From contig JAPKYA010000029.1 in assembly GCA_026394565.1 (NCBI GenBank), positions 1 to 32,092 of the forward strand: 32,092 nt of DNA, read 5' to 3'. Position numbers and translations under genes: made by a program. This DNA is from Methanothrix sp. (GTDB taxonomy: Archaea > Halobacteriota > Methanosarcinia > Methanotrichales > Methanotrichaceae). The notes beneath the pieces are model-generated. The model did no database searches. It had not been told where the DNA came from and was given only the letters and a program-made list of their open reading frames with translations. Of the stretch, positions 25,548-32,092 are shown piece after piece (within the stretch, counting starts at the first letter, position 1; every line of letters starts with the position of its first letter).

Positions 25548-25781
25548 CTAGAACTTCAGCTCCATGCCAAGGATCGTCTGGGTATAAGTCACTCCATTGA
25601 TCTCTCTCACGCTCAGAACAGCCCGGTTCAGGTCGGATATGCTCTCCACATCGACTATGGCGATGAAGTCCCGCTCTCCGTAGACCGGTACAACCTCCCG
25701 AATGCCCTTGATGCCCTCCAGGCAATCGTGGACCGCCTTCTCCGTTCCCGGCTCAACGTTTATCATTATGAAGCCTTTCAA
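25548..25781 (-). CDS. Stand-alone Lrp/AsnC effector-binding (RAM) domain protein
   Basis: The 77-residue protein is a ligand-binding RAM domain of the Lrp/AsnC family without the DNA-binding helix-turn-helix. It shows the typical order: MKGFIMINVEPGTEKAVHDCLEGI, then IREVVPVYGERDFIAIVDVES, then VREINGVTYTQTILGMEL. Such proteins often oligomerise and can modulate full-length Lrp regulators by binding amino acids. It is translated just upstream of the MFS gene. Confidence 0.88.
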   Translation of the reverse strand: MKGFIMINVEPGTEKAVHDCLEGIKGIREVVPVYGERDFIAIVDVESISDLNRAVLSVREINGVTYTQTILGMELKF

Positions 25782-25825
25782 GATCTATCCCCCAAAAATT
25801 ATCTATTCATTCTTTTTTGATAATA

Positions 25826-26374
25826 TCACTCTTTCCCCTGAAGGCCTCTCTGAAGATTCCTCTGAAGAGCTATATCCGGAGGGGCTCTCTCTTGTGGTAC
25901 AGGGATGCCTCTCTGCTCCATCAGCTCCTTTACCATTGCAATCTCATCTTCTAAGCGCTCCAATGACATTTCCTCTCTGGCCAGATAGAGGCAACTCAAA
26001 GCCTCCACCAGCCGACCCAATGCCGTCAGTACCGCTGCAGTGGCTTCCATGTCAAAAGCATCTCCTCCCTTCTGGAGCACGCTGTCATAAACCTGGAGCG
26101 CCTCTTCCAGCCTCTTTTGGCTTCTCAGCAAAAAGCCCTTATTCCTCAGAGCATCCAGATTTTCCGGGTCTATGGCCAGGCATCGATCGTAGCTTTGCAG
26201 GGCCTCTTCATAGCGGCCCAGACCATAGAGGGCCACGCCCTGGTTGTTCCAGGCTTCCGGAATATTCTGGTTCAGAGCCAGCACTCGCTCAAAGATATCT
26301 AAAGCCTCATCATACTTCTTCTGCTTGACCTTGTCCATGCCTCTGTGCAGCAGCACCGTCTCTTTGTTGTTCAT
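25826..26374 (-). CDS. Tetratricopeptide repeat protein
   Basis: This 182-residue protein has about three TPR units: MDKVKQKKYDEALDIFERVLALN, then AWNNQGVALYGLGRYEEALQSYDRCLAIDPEN, then ALRNKGFLLRSQKRLEEALQVYDSVL. A charged helix and a Pro-containing tail follow. TPRs form protein-binding scaffolds, and the partner is unknown. I moved the start to the ATG at 26374, with GAGG a few bases upstream. The longer frame only overlaps the preceding gene. The DUF3467-like gene ends seven bases upstream, so the two are probably one operon. Confidence 0.85.
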   Translation of the reverse strand: MNNKETVLLHRGMDKVKQKKYDEALDIFERVLALNQNIPEAWNNQGVALYGLGRYEEALQSYDRCLAIDPENLDALRNKGFLLRSQKRLEEALQVYDSVLQKGGDAFDMEATAAVLTALGRLVEALSCLYLAREEMSLERLEDEIAMVKELMEQRGIPVPQERAPPDIALQRNLQRGLQGKE

Positions 26375-26381
26375 AGCCGCC

Positions 26382-26726
26382 TCACATATATCCCTGGATA
26401 GCTGCCGGCTCGCCTCCCTTCCCAGCAATGGCAGAACCCTGGGATCCCGCTCCCGGCCTCTTGATCTCTCCGAAAACCTTCTCATAGTCTTTGATGTGCT
26501 CCACCAGCCAGTTGGCCAGTTCCTTGGCCGCCAGAGGTGAGAGAATGATCTCCGTATCGATCTTTCTTTCCATGACGGTCACGCTCTTGCCGTCCTCTAC
26601 AACTGTTTTGGGCGAGTCGTTGTAATAGGCAATGCGAAAGTCGTAGGGACTGTGGCCTCCGATGGCGCCGATGGCATAGACCTGCCTGAAATCGGAGCTT
26701 TTCAAGATCTCCACTTTTAATTCCAT
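26382..26726 (-). CDS. DUF3467-like small protein
   Basis: The 114-residue product resembles DUF3467: an early stretch ending HSPYDFRIAYYND, then TEIILSPLAAKELANWLVEHIKDYEKVFGEI. The family has no assigned function. The C-terminal 25 residues are Gly/Ala-rich. The ATG at 26726 is taken as start, since the extension to a TTG at 26747 lacks support. It is divergent from carA, and the TPR gene follows on the same strand. Confidence 0.75.
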   Translation of the reverse strand: MELKVEILKSSDFRQVYAIGAIGGHSPYDFRIAYYNDSPKTVVEDGKSVTVMERKIDTEIILSPLAAKELANWLVEHIKDYEKVFGEIKRPGAGSQGSAIAGKGGEPAAIQGYM

Positions 26727-26811
26727 GTTTGCGGAATAGGGCTCCAACTTAAAAAAGATGATGATTATCGAAATGTATTTAGGTGACTTAGCTTCTTGTG
26801 TTGCCGATACT

Positions 26812-27918
26812 ATGATTGGGGTCTTAGGGTTAGAAGACGGTACGAGGGTGGAAGGTACCGGTTTTGGTGCGCCCGGCGTGGTCTCGGGTGAACTGGTCTT
26901 TACTACCGTTATGTCAGGTTACGAGGAGGCATTAACAGACCCCTCTTACCACGGACAGATGCTCATGTTCACTTATCCTCTACAGGGCAATTACGGCATA
27001 AGCGGTGAGGATTTTCAATCCGACCGGATGTGGCCCCGCGCCATGGTCAGCCGGGAGTACTGGGACAGGCCGACACATCATCGCCATGCCAGAACGCTCA
27101 ATCAATTCCTTATCGATGAGGGCAAGCCTGGGCTATGCAACGTGGATACTCGCATGCTCACTTTGAAGGTAAGAGAGCTTGGCGTAATGAGGGCAACGCT
27201 TGCCATTGGTGAAAGGAGTGACGTGCAAGACCTGGATGTGGTGGCAATGGCCAGATCGGGGATCGATATCTCCGCGCAAGATCTGCTGGGGGATGTGACT
27301 TGCAAATCACCCTACCACATATTGGGCCAAGGCCCCCGCATGACGGTGCTGGATTTGGGCATTAAGAGGAACATTTTAAAAAGCCTCTCCTGCCGCGGAT
27401 TCGACATAACCGTGCTTCCCGCTCATGCCGACATCTCTCTGATCGAGGCGGCAAGGCCGCAGGCCCTCTTCGTCTCCAATGGACCCGGCGATCCCGAGAG
27501 GGCCAAGGAGGCCATCTCTGCAGTCAAGCACTTTGCCGGACAGATTCCCGTATTTGGAATATGCCTGGGACATCAGATCATATCTTTGGCCCTGGGTGCC
27601 CAGACCTTCAAGCTCAAGTTCGGCCACCATGGAGGCAATCAGCCCGTCAAAGACCTGGAAAAGAAGATAGTCTACATCACCTCTCAGAATCACAACTTCG
27701 CAGTCCGGCCCGGCTCTGTGGAGGGCACGGACCTGGAGATCACCCAACTCAATGCCAACGACGGCACAGTCGAGGGCATAAAGAGCGACAAGCTCAATGT
27801 TCTGGCGGTCCAGTACCACCCAGAAGCCAATCCCGGACCGCTCTGCACTGAAGACCCATTCTTCGGATCGGTCTTGAGAATAATGAATGGCCTGACAGGC
27901 GTTGCCGGGAGGCGATAG
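26812..27918 (+). CDS. carA: Carbamoyl-phosphate synthase small subunit
   Basis: This is the glutaminase subunit of carbamoyl-phosphate synthase, which supplies ammonia to CarB for pyrimidine and arginine synthesis. It has the CarA N-terminal domain (GVLGLEDGTRVEGTGFGAPG, then YEEALTDPSYHGQMLMFTYP). A class I amidotransferase domain follows, with catalytic Cys251 in GICLGHQ and the His-Glu pair in QYHPEANPGP. The frame is open from 26758. I start it at the ATG at 26812 because family members begin within a few residues of the GLEDG strand; earlier ATGs are not excluded. carB follows two bases after the stop. Confidence 0.92.
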   Translation: MIGVLGLEDGTRVEGTGFGAPGVVSGELVFTTVMSGYEEALTDPSYHGQMLMFTYPLQGNYGISGEDFQSDRMWPRAMVSREYWDRPTHHRHARTLNQFLIDEGKPGLCNVDTRMLTLKVRELGVMRATLAIGERSDVQDLDVVAMARSGIDISAQDLLGDVTCKSPYHILGQGPRMTVLDLGIKRNILKSLSCRGFDITVLPAHADISLIEAARPQALFVSNGPGDPERAKEAISAVKHFAGQIPVFGICLGHQIISLALGAQTFKLKFGHHGGNQPVKDLEKKIVYITSQNHNFAVRPGSVEGTDLEITQLNANDGTVEGIKSDKLNVLAVQYHPEANPGPLCTEDPFFGSVLRIMNGLTGVAGRR

Positions 27919-27920
27919 AG

Positions 27921-30900
27921 ATGCCCAAACGAAATGATATTCATAAGGTCCTTCTCATCGGATCGGGGCCCATTCAGATAGGCCAGGCTGCAGAATTTGA
28001 TTTCTCCGGCTCTCAGGCCTGCAAATCTCTGCGCGAAGAGGGAATAGAGGTCGTCCTGGTCAACTCCAATCCAGCCACCATCATGACCGATCCGGACACC
28101 GCCGATAAGGTCTACATTGAGCCTTTAGTGCCGGAGATTGTGGCCAAGATCATCGAGAAGGAGAGGCCGGACGGAATTATCGCCGGCATCGGCGGCCAGA
28201 CGGGACTGAACATCACATCCGAGCTGGCAGAGATGGGCGTTTTAGAGAAATTCAATGTCGAGGTTCTGGGGACGTCCGTCAAGTCCATTCGGGAGGCAGA
28301 GGATCGCGACCTCTTCAAGAAGGCCATGCAGCGTGTGGGCGAGCCTGTGCCGAAGAGCAAAGCGGTCAACACTCTCGAGGGAGCTCTGGCCGTCATGGAA
28401 GAGCTGGGACTGCCGCTGGTAGTTCGGCCCGCCTACACATTGGGCGGCTCGGGGGGAGGCATTGCCAGGACACGCGAGGAGCTGCTCTCCATCTGCGAGC
28501 TGGGGCTGAAGAGGTCTCGCATCAACCAGGTCCTGCTGGAGGAGAGCCTGGGAGGCTGGATTGAGCTGGAGTACGAGGTGATGAGGGATGCGAACAATAC
28601 CTGCATCACCATCTGCAACATGGAGAATATGGACCCCATGGGCATTCACACTGGGGAATCCATTGTGGTCACGCCCATCCAGACCCTGTGCGATAAGGAG
28701 ATCCAGATGCTGCGCAGCTCCGCCATCAACATCATCCGCGCTTTAGGAATTGAGGGCGGCTGCAACATCCAGTTCGCGGTTAAGAGGGGGGAGTACCGGG
28801 TCATAGAGGTCAATCCCCGCGTCTCCCGCTCTTCTGCCCTCGCCTCCAAGGCCACAGGCTACCCCATTGCCCGGGTCACCGCCAAGATCGCCATCGGCAT
28901 GACACTAGATGAGATCAGAAACGATGTGACCAAAGAGACGCCCGCCTCCTTCGAGCCCACCGTGGATTATGTGGTGATCAAGATTCCCCGCTGGCCCTTC
29001 GACAAATTCGTGAAAGCCAACAAGACCCTCACCACGGCCATGAAATCCACAGGCGAGGTCATGGCCATTGGACGCAGCTACGAGGAGGCCCTCATGAAGG
29101 CCATTCGTTCCCTGGATATAGATAAAGATCTGGGGTACGCTGGAAAGTACACAGTCTGGACGGATGGGGAGATAAGAAGCCTCCTGGAAAATCCCACTGA
29201 CGAGCGGCTCTTTGCCATCTACCAGGCCCTGAAGAGGGGCATGTCCTCAGAGGAGATCTCTAAAATTACGGGCATTGAGCCCTACTTCCTCTACAGGATG
29301 GAGAACATCATTGCCGTGGAAGAGGAGATTGCCGCGGAGCTTGATGCACAGACCCTGAGGAAGGCCAAGCGCACCGGCTTTACCGATGAGCAGATAGCCG
29401 GCATCGTGGGCAAAAGCCGGGAAGAGATAACCGATATGCGTATCTCGCTGGGCATCATTCCCACTTACAAGATGGTGGATACCTGTGCCGCCGAGTTTGA
29501 GGCCAAGACGCCTTACTACTACTCCACCTACGACACGCAGTGCGAGCTGGTTCCCTCAGACAAAAAGAAGGTGCTTATCCTGGGCTCGGGCCCCATCAGG
29601 ATCGGCCAGGGAATCGAGTTTGACTATTGCACAGTTCATGCCGTGATGGCGCTGCGGGAGCAGGGCATCGAGGCGCACATCGTCAACAACAATCCTGAGA
29701 CCGTATCCACCGATTACGACACCTCGGACAAGCTCTTCTTTGAGCCGGTTACTTTAGAGGACGTCATGAACATCCTGGAGAAGGAGCAGCACTACGGCGT
29801 GCTGGTGCAGTTCGGCGGCCAGACTGCCATAAACCTGGCCATCCCCCTGGAAAAGGAGATCGCGCGCCGCGGCCTGAAGACAAAGATCCTGGGCACCAGT
29901 CCGGACAGCATTGACCTGGCAGAGGACAGGGAGAGGTTCAATGCACTCATGGACCAGTTGAACATCCCTCAGCCCAATGCCGGCATCTCTTTCTCGCCTG
30001 CCGAGGCCAAGGCCGTGGCCGCCAGGATCGGCTATCCCGTTCTGGTCCGACCCAGCTACGTTCTGGGAGGACGGGCCATGGAGATCGTCTACGACGAGGC
30101 GGGCCTGGAGGTCTACATGCGCGAAGCGGTGCGCGTCTCCCGTGAGCATCCCGTTCTCATCGACGATTTCCTGCAAAACGCTGTGGAGATCGATGTGGAC
30201 GCTGTCTGCGACGGTAATGATGTTCTGATCGGCGCCATTATGGAGCACATCGAGGAGGCAGGAATTCATTCGGGCGACAGCGCCTGCATGATTCCGCCCC
30301 AGACCCTGCCCGGTGTGGTTTTAGAAGTAGTGAGGGACTATGTGCGAAAGATCGCCCTGGGCCTTAAGGTCGTAGGAATTGTAAACCTGCAGATGGCTTA
30401 CAAGGACGGCATAGTCTATGTGCTGGAGGCCAATCCCAGGTCGAGTCGCACCATACCCTTCGTCTCCAAAGCCGTGGGCCTGCCCCTGGCCAAGATTGCC
30501 GCCAACGTCATGATTGGGAAATCCTTGCGTGAGCAGGGCAACCTCCTGGAGCCCAGGACGCCTTACGTATCCGTCAAGGAGGTGCTCCTGCCCTTTGATA
30601 AATTGCCGGGCGCAGATGTTCTGCTGGGGCCGGAGATGAGGTCTACGGGCGAGGTCATGGGCATAGACTACAAGCTGGGCCTGGCCTTCTTCAAGGCGGA
30701 GCTGTCTGCAGACAATCCGCTGCCTCTGGAGGGAATGGTCTTCATCTCCGTCAAGGATGAGGACAAGGCGGCTGTGGCCGTGGCCGCCAAGAAGCTGCAT
30801 GAGGCTGGGCTCTCCATCATTGCCACGGACAGCACAGCCGAGTACCTGCGCCGCTCGGGCCTGCCTGTTGTGAAGGTGAATAAGATCTACAACGGCAGCC

Positions 30901-31139
30901 CCAATATCATGGACTACATCAAGATCGGCGAGGTGAAGCTGATCATCAACACGCCCACCACCAAGGAGTCGGTCAAGGACGGCTTCCAGATCCGGAGAAG
31001 CGCCGTGGACTACCACATCCCTTACATCACCACCATCCAGGCGGCGCAGGCGGCGGCAGATGCCATTCTCATGGCCAAGAAGGACCAGATAACCATCAAG
31101 GCGCTGGATGAGTATCACAAAGAGGTCTACTACAATTGA
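27921..31139 (+). CDS. carB: Carbamoyl-phosphate synthase large subunit
   Basis: The 1072-residue protein has the full duplicated ATP-grasp layout: GSGPIQIGQAAEFDFSGSQA at the N terminus and LGSGPIRIGQGIEFDYC near residue 551 at the start of the second half. The oligomerisation region lies in between, and a C-terminal MGS-like domain ends with VDYHIPYITTIQAAQAAADAI. It makes carbamoyl phosphate from bicarbonate, ammonia and two ATP. In some archaea carB is split; here it is intact. The ATG is preceded by GGGAGGCGAT inside the end of carA, so the two are coupled. The stop codon lies in the first bases of a long perfect stem-loop. Confidence 0.95.
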   Translation: MPKRNDIHKVLLIGSGPIQIGQAAEFDFSGSQACKSLREEGIEVVLVNSNPATIMTDPDTADKVYIEPLVPEIVAKIIEKERPDGIIAGIGGQTGLNITSELAEMGVLEKFNVEVLGTSVKSIREAEDRDLFKKAMQRVGEPVPKSKAVNTLEGALAVMEELGLPLVVRPAYTLGGSGGGIARTREELLSICELGLKRSRINQVLLEESLGGWIELEYEVMRDANNTCITICNMENMDPMGIHTGESIVVTPIQTLCDKEIQMLRSSAINIIRALGIEGGCNIQFAVKRGEYRVIEVNPRVSRSSALASKATGYPIARVTAKIAIGMTLDEIRNDVTKETPASFEPTVDYVVIKIPRWPFDKFVKANKTLTTAMKSTGEVMAIGRSYEEALMKAIRSLDIDKDLGYAGKYTVWTDGEIRSLLENPTDERLFAIYQALKRGMSSEEISKITGIEPYFLYRMENIIAVEEEIAAELDAQTLRKAKRTGFTDEQIAGIVGKSREEITDMRISLGIIPTYKMVDTCAAEFEAKTPYYYSTYDTQCELVPSDKKKVLILGSGPIRIGQGIEFDYCTVHAVMALREQGIEAHIVNNNPETVSTDYDTSDKLFFEPVTLEDVMNILEKEQHYGVLVQFGGQTAINLAIPLEKEIARRGLKTKILGTSPDSIDLAEDRERFNALMDQLNIPQPNAGISFSPAEAKAVAARIGYPVLVRPSYVLGGRAMEIVYDEAGLEVYMREAVRVSREHPVLIDDFLQNAVEIDVDAVCDGNDVLIGAIMEHIEEAGIHSGDSACMIPPQTLPGVVLEVVRDYVRKIALGLKVVGIVNLQMAYKDGIVYVLEANPRSSRTIPFVSKAVGLPLAKIAANVMIGKSLREQGNLLEPRTPYVSVKEVLLPFDKLPGADVLLGPEMRSTGEVMGIDYKLGLAFFKAELSADNPLPLEGMVFISVKDEDKAAVAVAAKKLHEAGLSIIATDSTAEYLRRSGLPVVKVNKIYNGSPNIMDYIKIGEVKLIINTPTTKESVKDGFQIRRSAVDYHIPYITTIQAAQAAADAILMAKKDQITIKALDEYHKEVYYN

Positions 31140-31183
31140 AATTTGGATAGGGCCGGGCACGATGCCGGCCCTATCCAAATTTC
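31138..31183 (+). terminator. Long perfect stem-loop at the carB stop codon
   Basis: A 19-base arm (31138-31156) is perfectly complementary to 31165-31183, with an eight-base loop. It includes the last two bases of the carB stop codon. The downstream side is not a long T-run, so it may be a processing or terminator structure that keeps carAB transcripts from running into the tRNAs 66 bases further on. Confidence 0.55.
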
Positions 31184-31212
31184 ATTGTCGCTAATCCCAA
31201 GTCGGACCGAAG

Positions 31213-31220
31213 ACTTTATC
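31213..31220 (+). promoter_or_regulatory. TATA-like box of the tRNA pair
   Basis: The string actttatc lies about 30-37 bases before the tRNA-Val gene. This fits an archaeal TATA box for transcription of both tRNAs as one unit. Confidence 0.4.
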
Positions 31221-31249
31221 TGCGAGAACGAGACAGGGAAGGTGCTTGC

Positions 31250-31323
31250 GGGCCCGTGGTCTAGCTGGTTATGACGTCGCCTTGACATGGCGGAGGTCAT
31301 GCGTTCGAATCGCGTCGGGCCCA
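31250..31323 (+). tRNA. tRNA-Val (GAC anticodon)
   Basis: A 74-base cloverleaf is seen. The acceptor gggcccg pairs with cgggccc and A is the discriminator. The anticodon stem tcgcc/ggcgg encloses the loop ttgacat with anticodon GAC (valine). The T arm has loop ttcgaat with stem atgcg/cgcgt. No CCA is encoded. Confidence 0.93.
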
Positions 31324-31328
31324 CTTGA

Positions 31329-31383
<55 letters not shown>

Positions 31384-31401
<18 letters not shown>

Positions 31402-31425
31402 TATCGAGTCCGGGTTTGGGCATAT
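31384..31425 (+). repeat. Perfect tandem duplication of the tRNA-Phe 3' end
   Basis: The 21 bases at 31384-31404 (T-arm 3' side, acceptor strand, discriminator and three following bases) recur exactly at 31405-31425. This is the segment commonly used as an attachment site by archaeal integrases, so it may be an att scar. A simple slip duplication is an alternative. Confidence 0.85.
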
Positions 31426-31559
31426 TATAGTTTAGTAAGTTTTTTATATGTTGCCACGCCTTGATATCCAGGGCACATTATTCTTATGCTAAAGGATGAA
31501 TTGCAGTCGCCGTCTTGAGACTGTTAGCAAAAAGAGCGAATTGGAGTTAAAAATGCAGG

Positions 31560-31720
31560 CTGATGATGGATCGCGAGTGCAGTGGTGCGACCATCCACAC
31601 TGCCTGTGCCGGTAGGTGAATTGGGTTCTTAGTGAACGCTCCCCGTCCTAAAGGGCGGGGCTTCTATCGCTTTTGCGAACAGACTGCATCCCCAGTCTGA
31701 GAATGTTGATTGCTGCATTG
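31560..31720 (-). ncRNA. Possible TnpB-associated omega (right-end) RNA region
   Basis: The tnpB stop (31648-31650) falls in the loop region of a GC-rich hairpin (31641-31660, ccccgtcc/gggcgggg). Such a hairpin is typical of the 3' end of IS605/IS1341-type tnpB genes, where the guide RNA scaffold overlaps the gene end. A further 6-base inverted repeat (gcagtg/cactgc) lies beyond it near 31580-31603. The limits given are approximate. The element end and guide start cannot be fixed by eye. Confidence 0.4.
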
Positions 31721-32092
31721 AGATCTCTGTCCATAGTCAAGCCACATTCCGAGCAGTTATGGACTCTTTCAGAGAGATCCTTTTTGACTATCATGCCGCA
31801 CCTGGAACACATCTGAGATGTGTACTTGGGATCTACCAGGACAACCTTAGAGCCAGCGTATGCTGCTTTGCTCTCGGTTGCTTTTACCAGCATTCCCCAT
31901 GCAACGTCCGAGATGGATTTTGCCAGGTGATGATTCTTGAGCATGTTCTGAATATCAAGATCTTCAAAGACTATTACGCCGAAACGGTTTACCAATTGGC
32001 GACTAACCTGATTGGAGAAATCGGTTCTCCGGTCTCCGATTCTTTCATGAATTCTGGTCACCGTTTTGGACGCTTTTCGTCTGAGAGAAGAT
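31648..32092 (-). CDS. tnpB: TnpB (IS200/IS605 family RNA-guided nuclease), partial
   Basis: The frame is open to the window edge, so the 5' part lies outside. What is visible is the C-terminal RuvC part: SSLRRKASKT, then ARLHERI-like RIHERIGDRRTDF, then VIVFEDLDIQNM with the RuvC-II Glu. A four-Cys zinc ribbon follows (MCSRCGM and NCSECGL), then RuvC-III DRDLNAAINIL with the last catalytic Asp. It ends in the family-typical SPAL. All catalytic residues of this half are present, so the protein may be active. TnpB cuts DNA under guidance of the omega RNA from the element's end. No tnpA gene is seen on this side. Confidence 0.9.
   Translation of the reverse strand, partial: SSLRRKASKTVTRIHERIGDRRTDFSNQVSRQLVNRFGVIVFEDLDIQNMLKNHHLAKSISDVAWGMLVKATESKAAYAGSKVVLVDPKYTSQMCSRCGMIVKKDLSERVHNCSECGLTMDRDLNAAINILRLGMQSVRKSDRSPAL

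Noticed and set aside
24811..25725. 304-residue minus-strand frame overlapping the MFS gene
   Set aside because: Same-strand out-of-frame shadow. The MFS frame has the motif A and helices.

Overview
The window looks like a methanogenic archaeon, most probably of the Methanothrix (Methanosaeta) kind. The signs are a two-subunit aconitase-X-type phosphomevalonate dehydratase (archaeal mevalonate pathway), a stand-alone glutaminase subunit of GMP synthase (GuaAA), a formaldehyde-activating-enzyme (Fae) homologue, archaeal TATA-like elements, and a giant secreted repeat protein with SdrD-B-like domains. The genus is inference; no 16S rRNA is present.

Layout. 1-822: truncated IS630-family transposase in two frames. 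823-1520: intergenic. 1521-3106: the two phosphomevalonate dehydratase subunits. 3136-5969 (minus): an AT-rich macro-like gene and a KAP P-loop NTPase gene overlapping by ATGA. 6016-6249: a decayed second copy of the 3' end of the small-subunit gene, so the macro/KAP cassette sits between a gene and a copy of its own tail. 6297-9334 (minus): hydantoinase/oxoprolinase-like ATPase and histone-deacetylase-like hydrolase, translationally close. 9707-10051: small unknown protein. 10158-13349: a 1063-residue single-chain restriction-modification enzyme. 13361-15111: two PIN-toxin modules, each with its own TATA-like box, and each followed by a degraded copy of the R-M gene's 3' tail. 15160-16364 (minus): YkgJ-like cysteine-cluster protein and GuaAA. 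16443-16892: Fae. 17081-24356: a 2262-residue secreted repeat protein and a small secreted protein. 24363-26726 (minus): MFS transporter, lone Lrp/AsnC effector domain, TPR protein and DUF3467-like protein. 26812-31139: carA and carB. 31250-31401: tRNA-Val(GAC) and tRNA-Phe(GAA). 31648 to the end (minus): the C-terminal part of a TnpB nuclease with its hairpin end.

How it works together. Housekeeping genes (isoprenoid synthesis, GMP and carbamoyl phosphate synthesis, tRNAs) are interrupted by accessory defence-like cargo: R-M enzyme, PIN modules, macro/KAP pair and TnpB. The most striking feature is a recurrent pattern: accessory cassettes lie between a gene's intact 3' end and a decayed duplicate of the same 3' end. 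It occurs at the phosphomevalonate dehydratase small-subunit gene (once) and the R-M gene (twice). A third locus, tRNA-Phe, carries a perfect 21-bp tandem copy of its 3' end with no cargo. No integrase gene is visible. This may reflect a tail-targeted insertion process or homologous exchange of cassettes, and is the leading candidate here for something undescribed.
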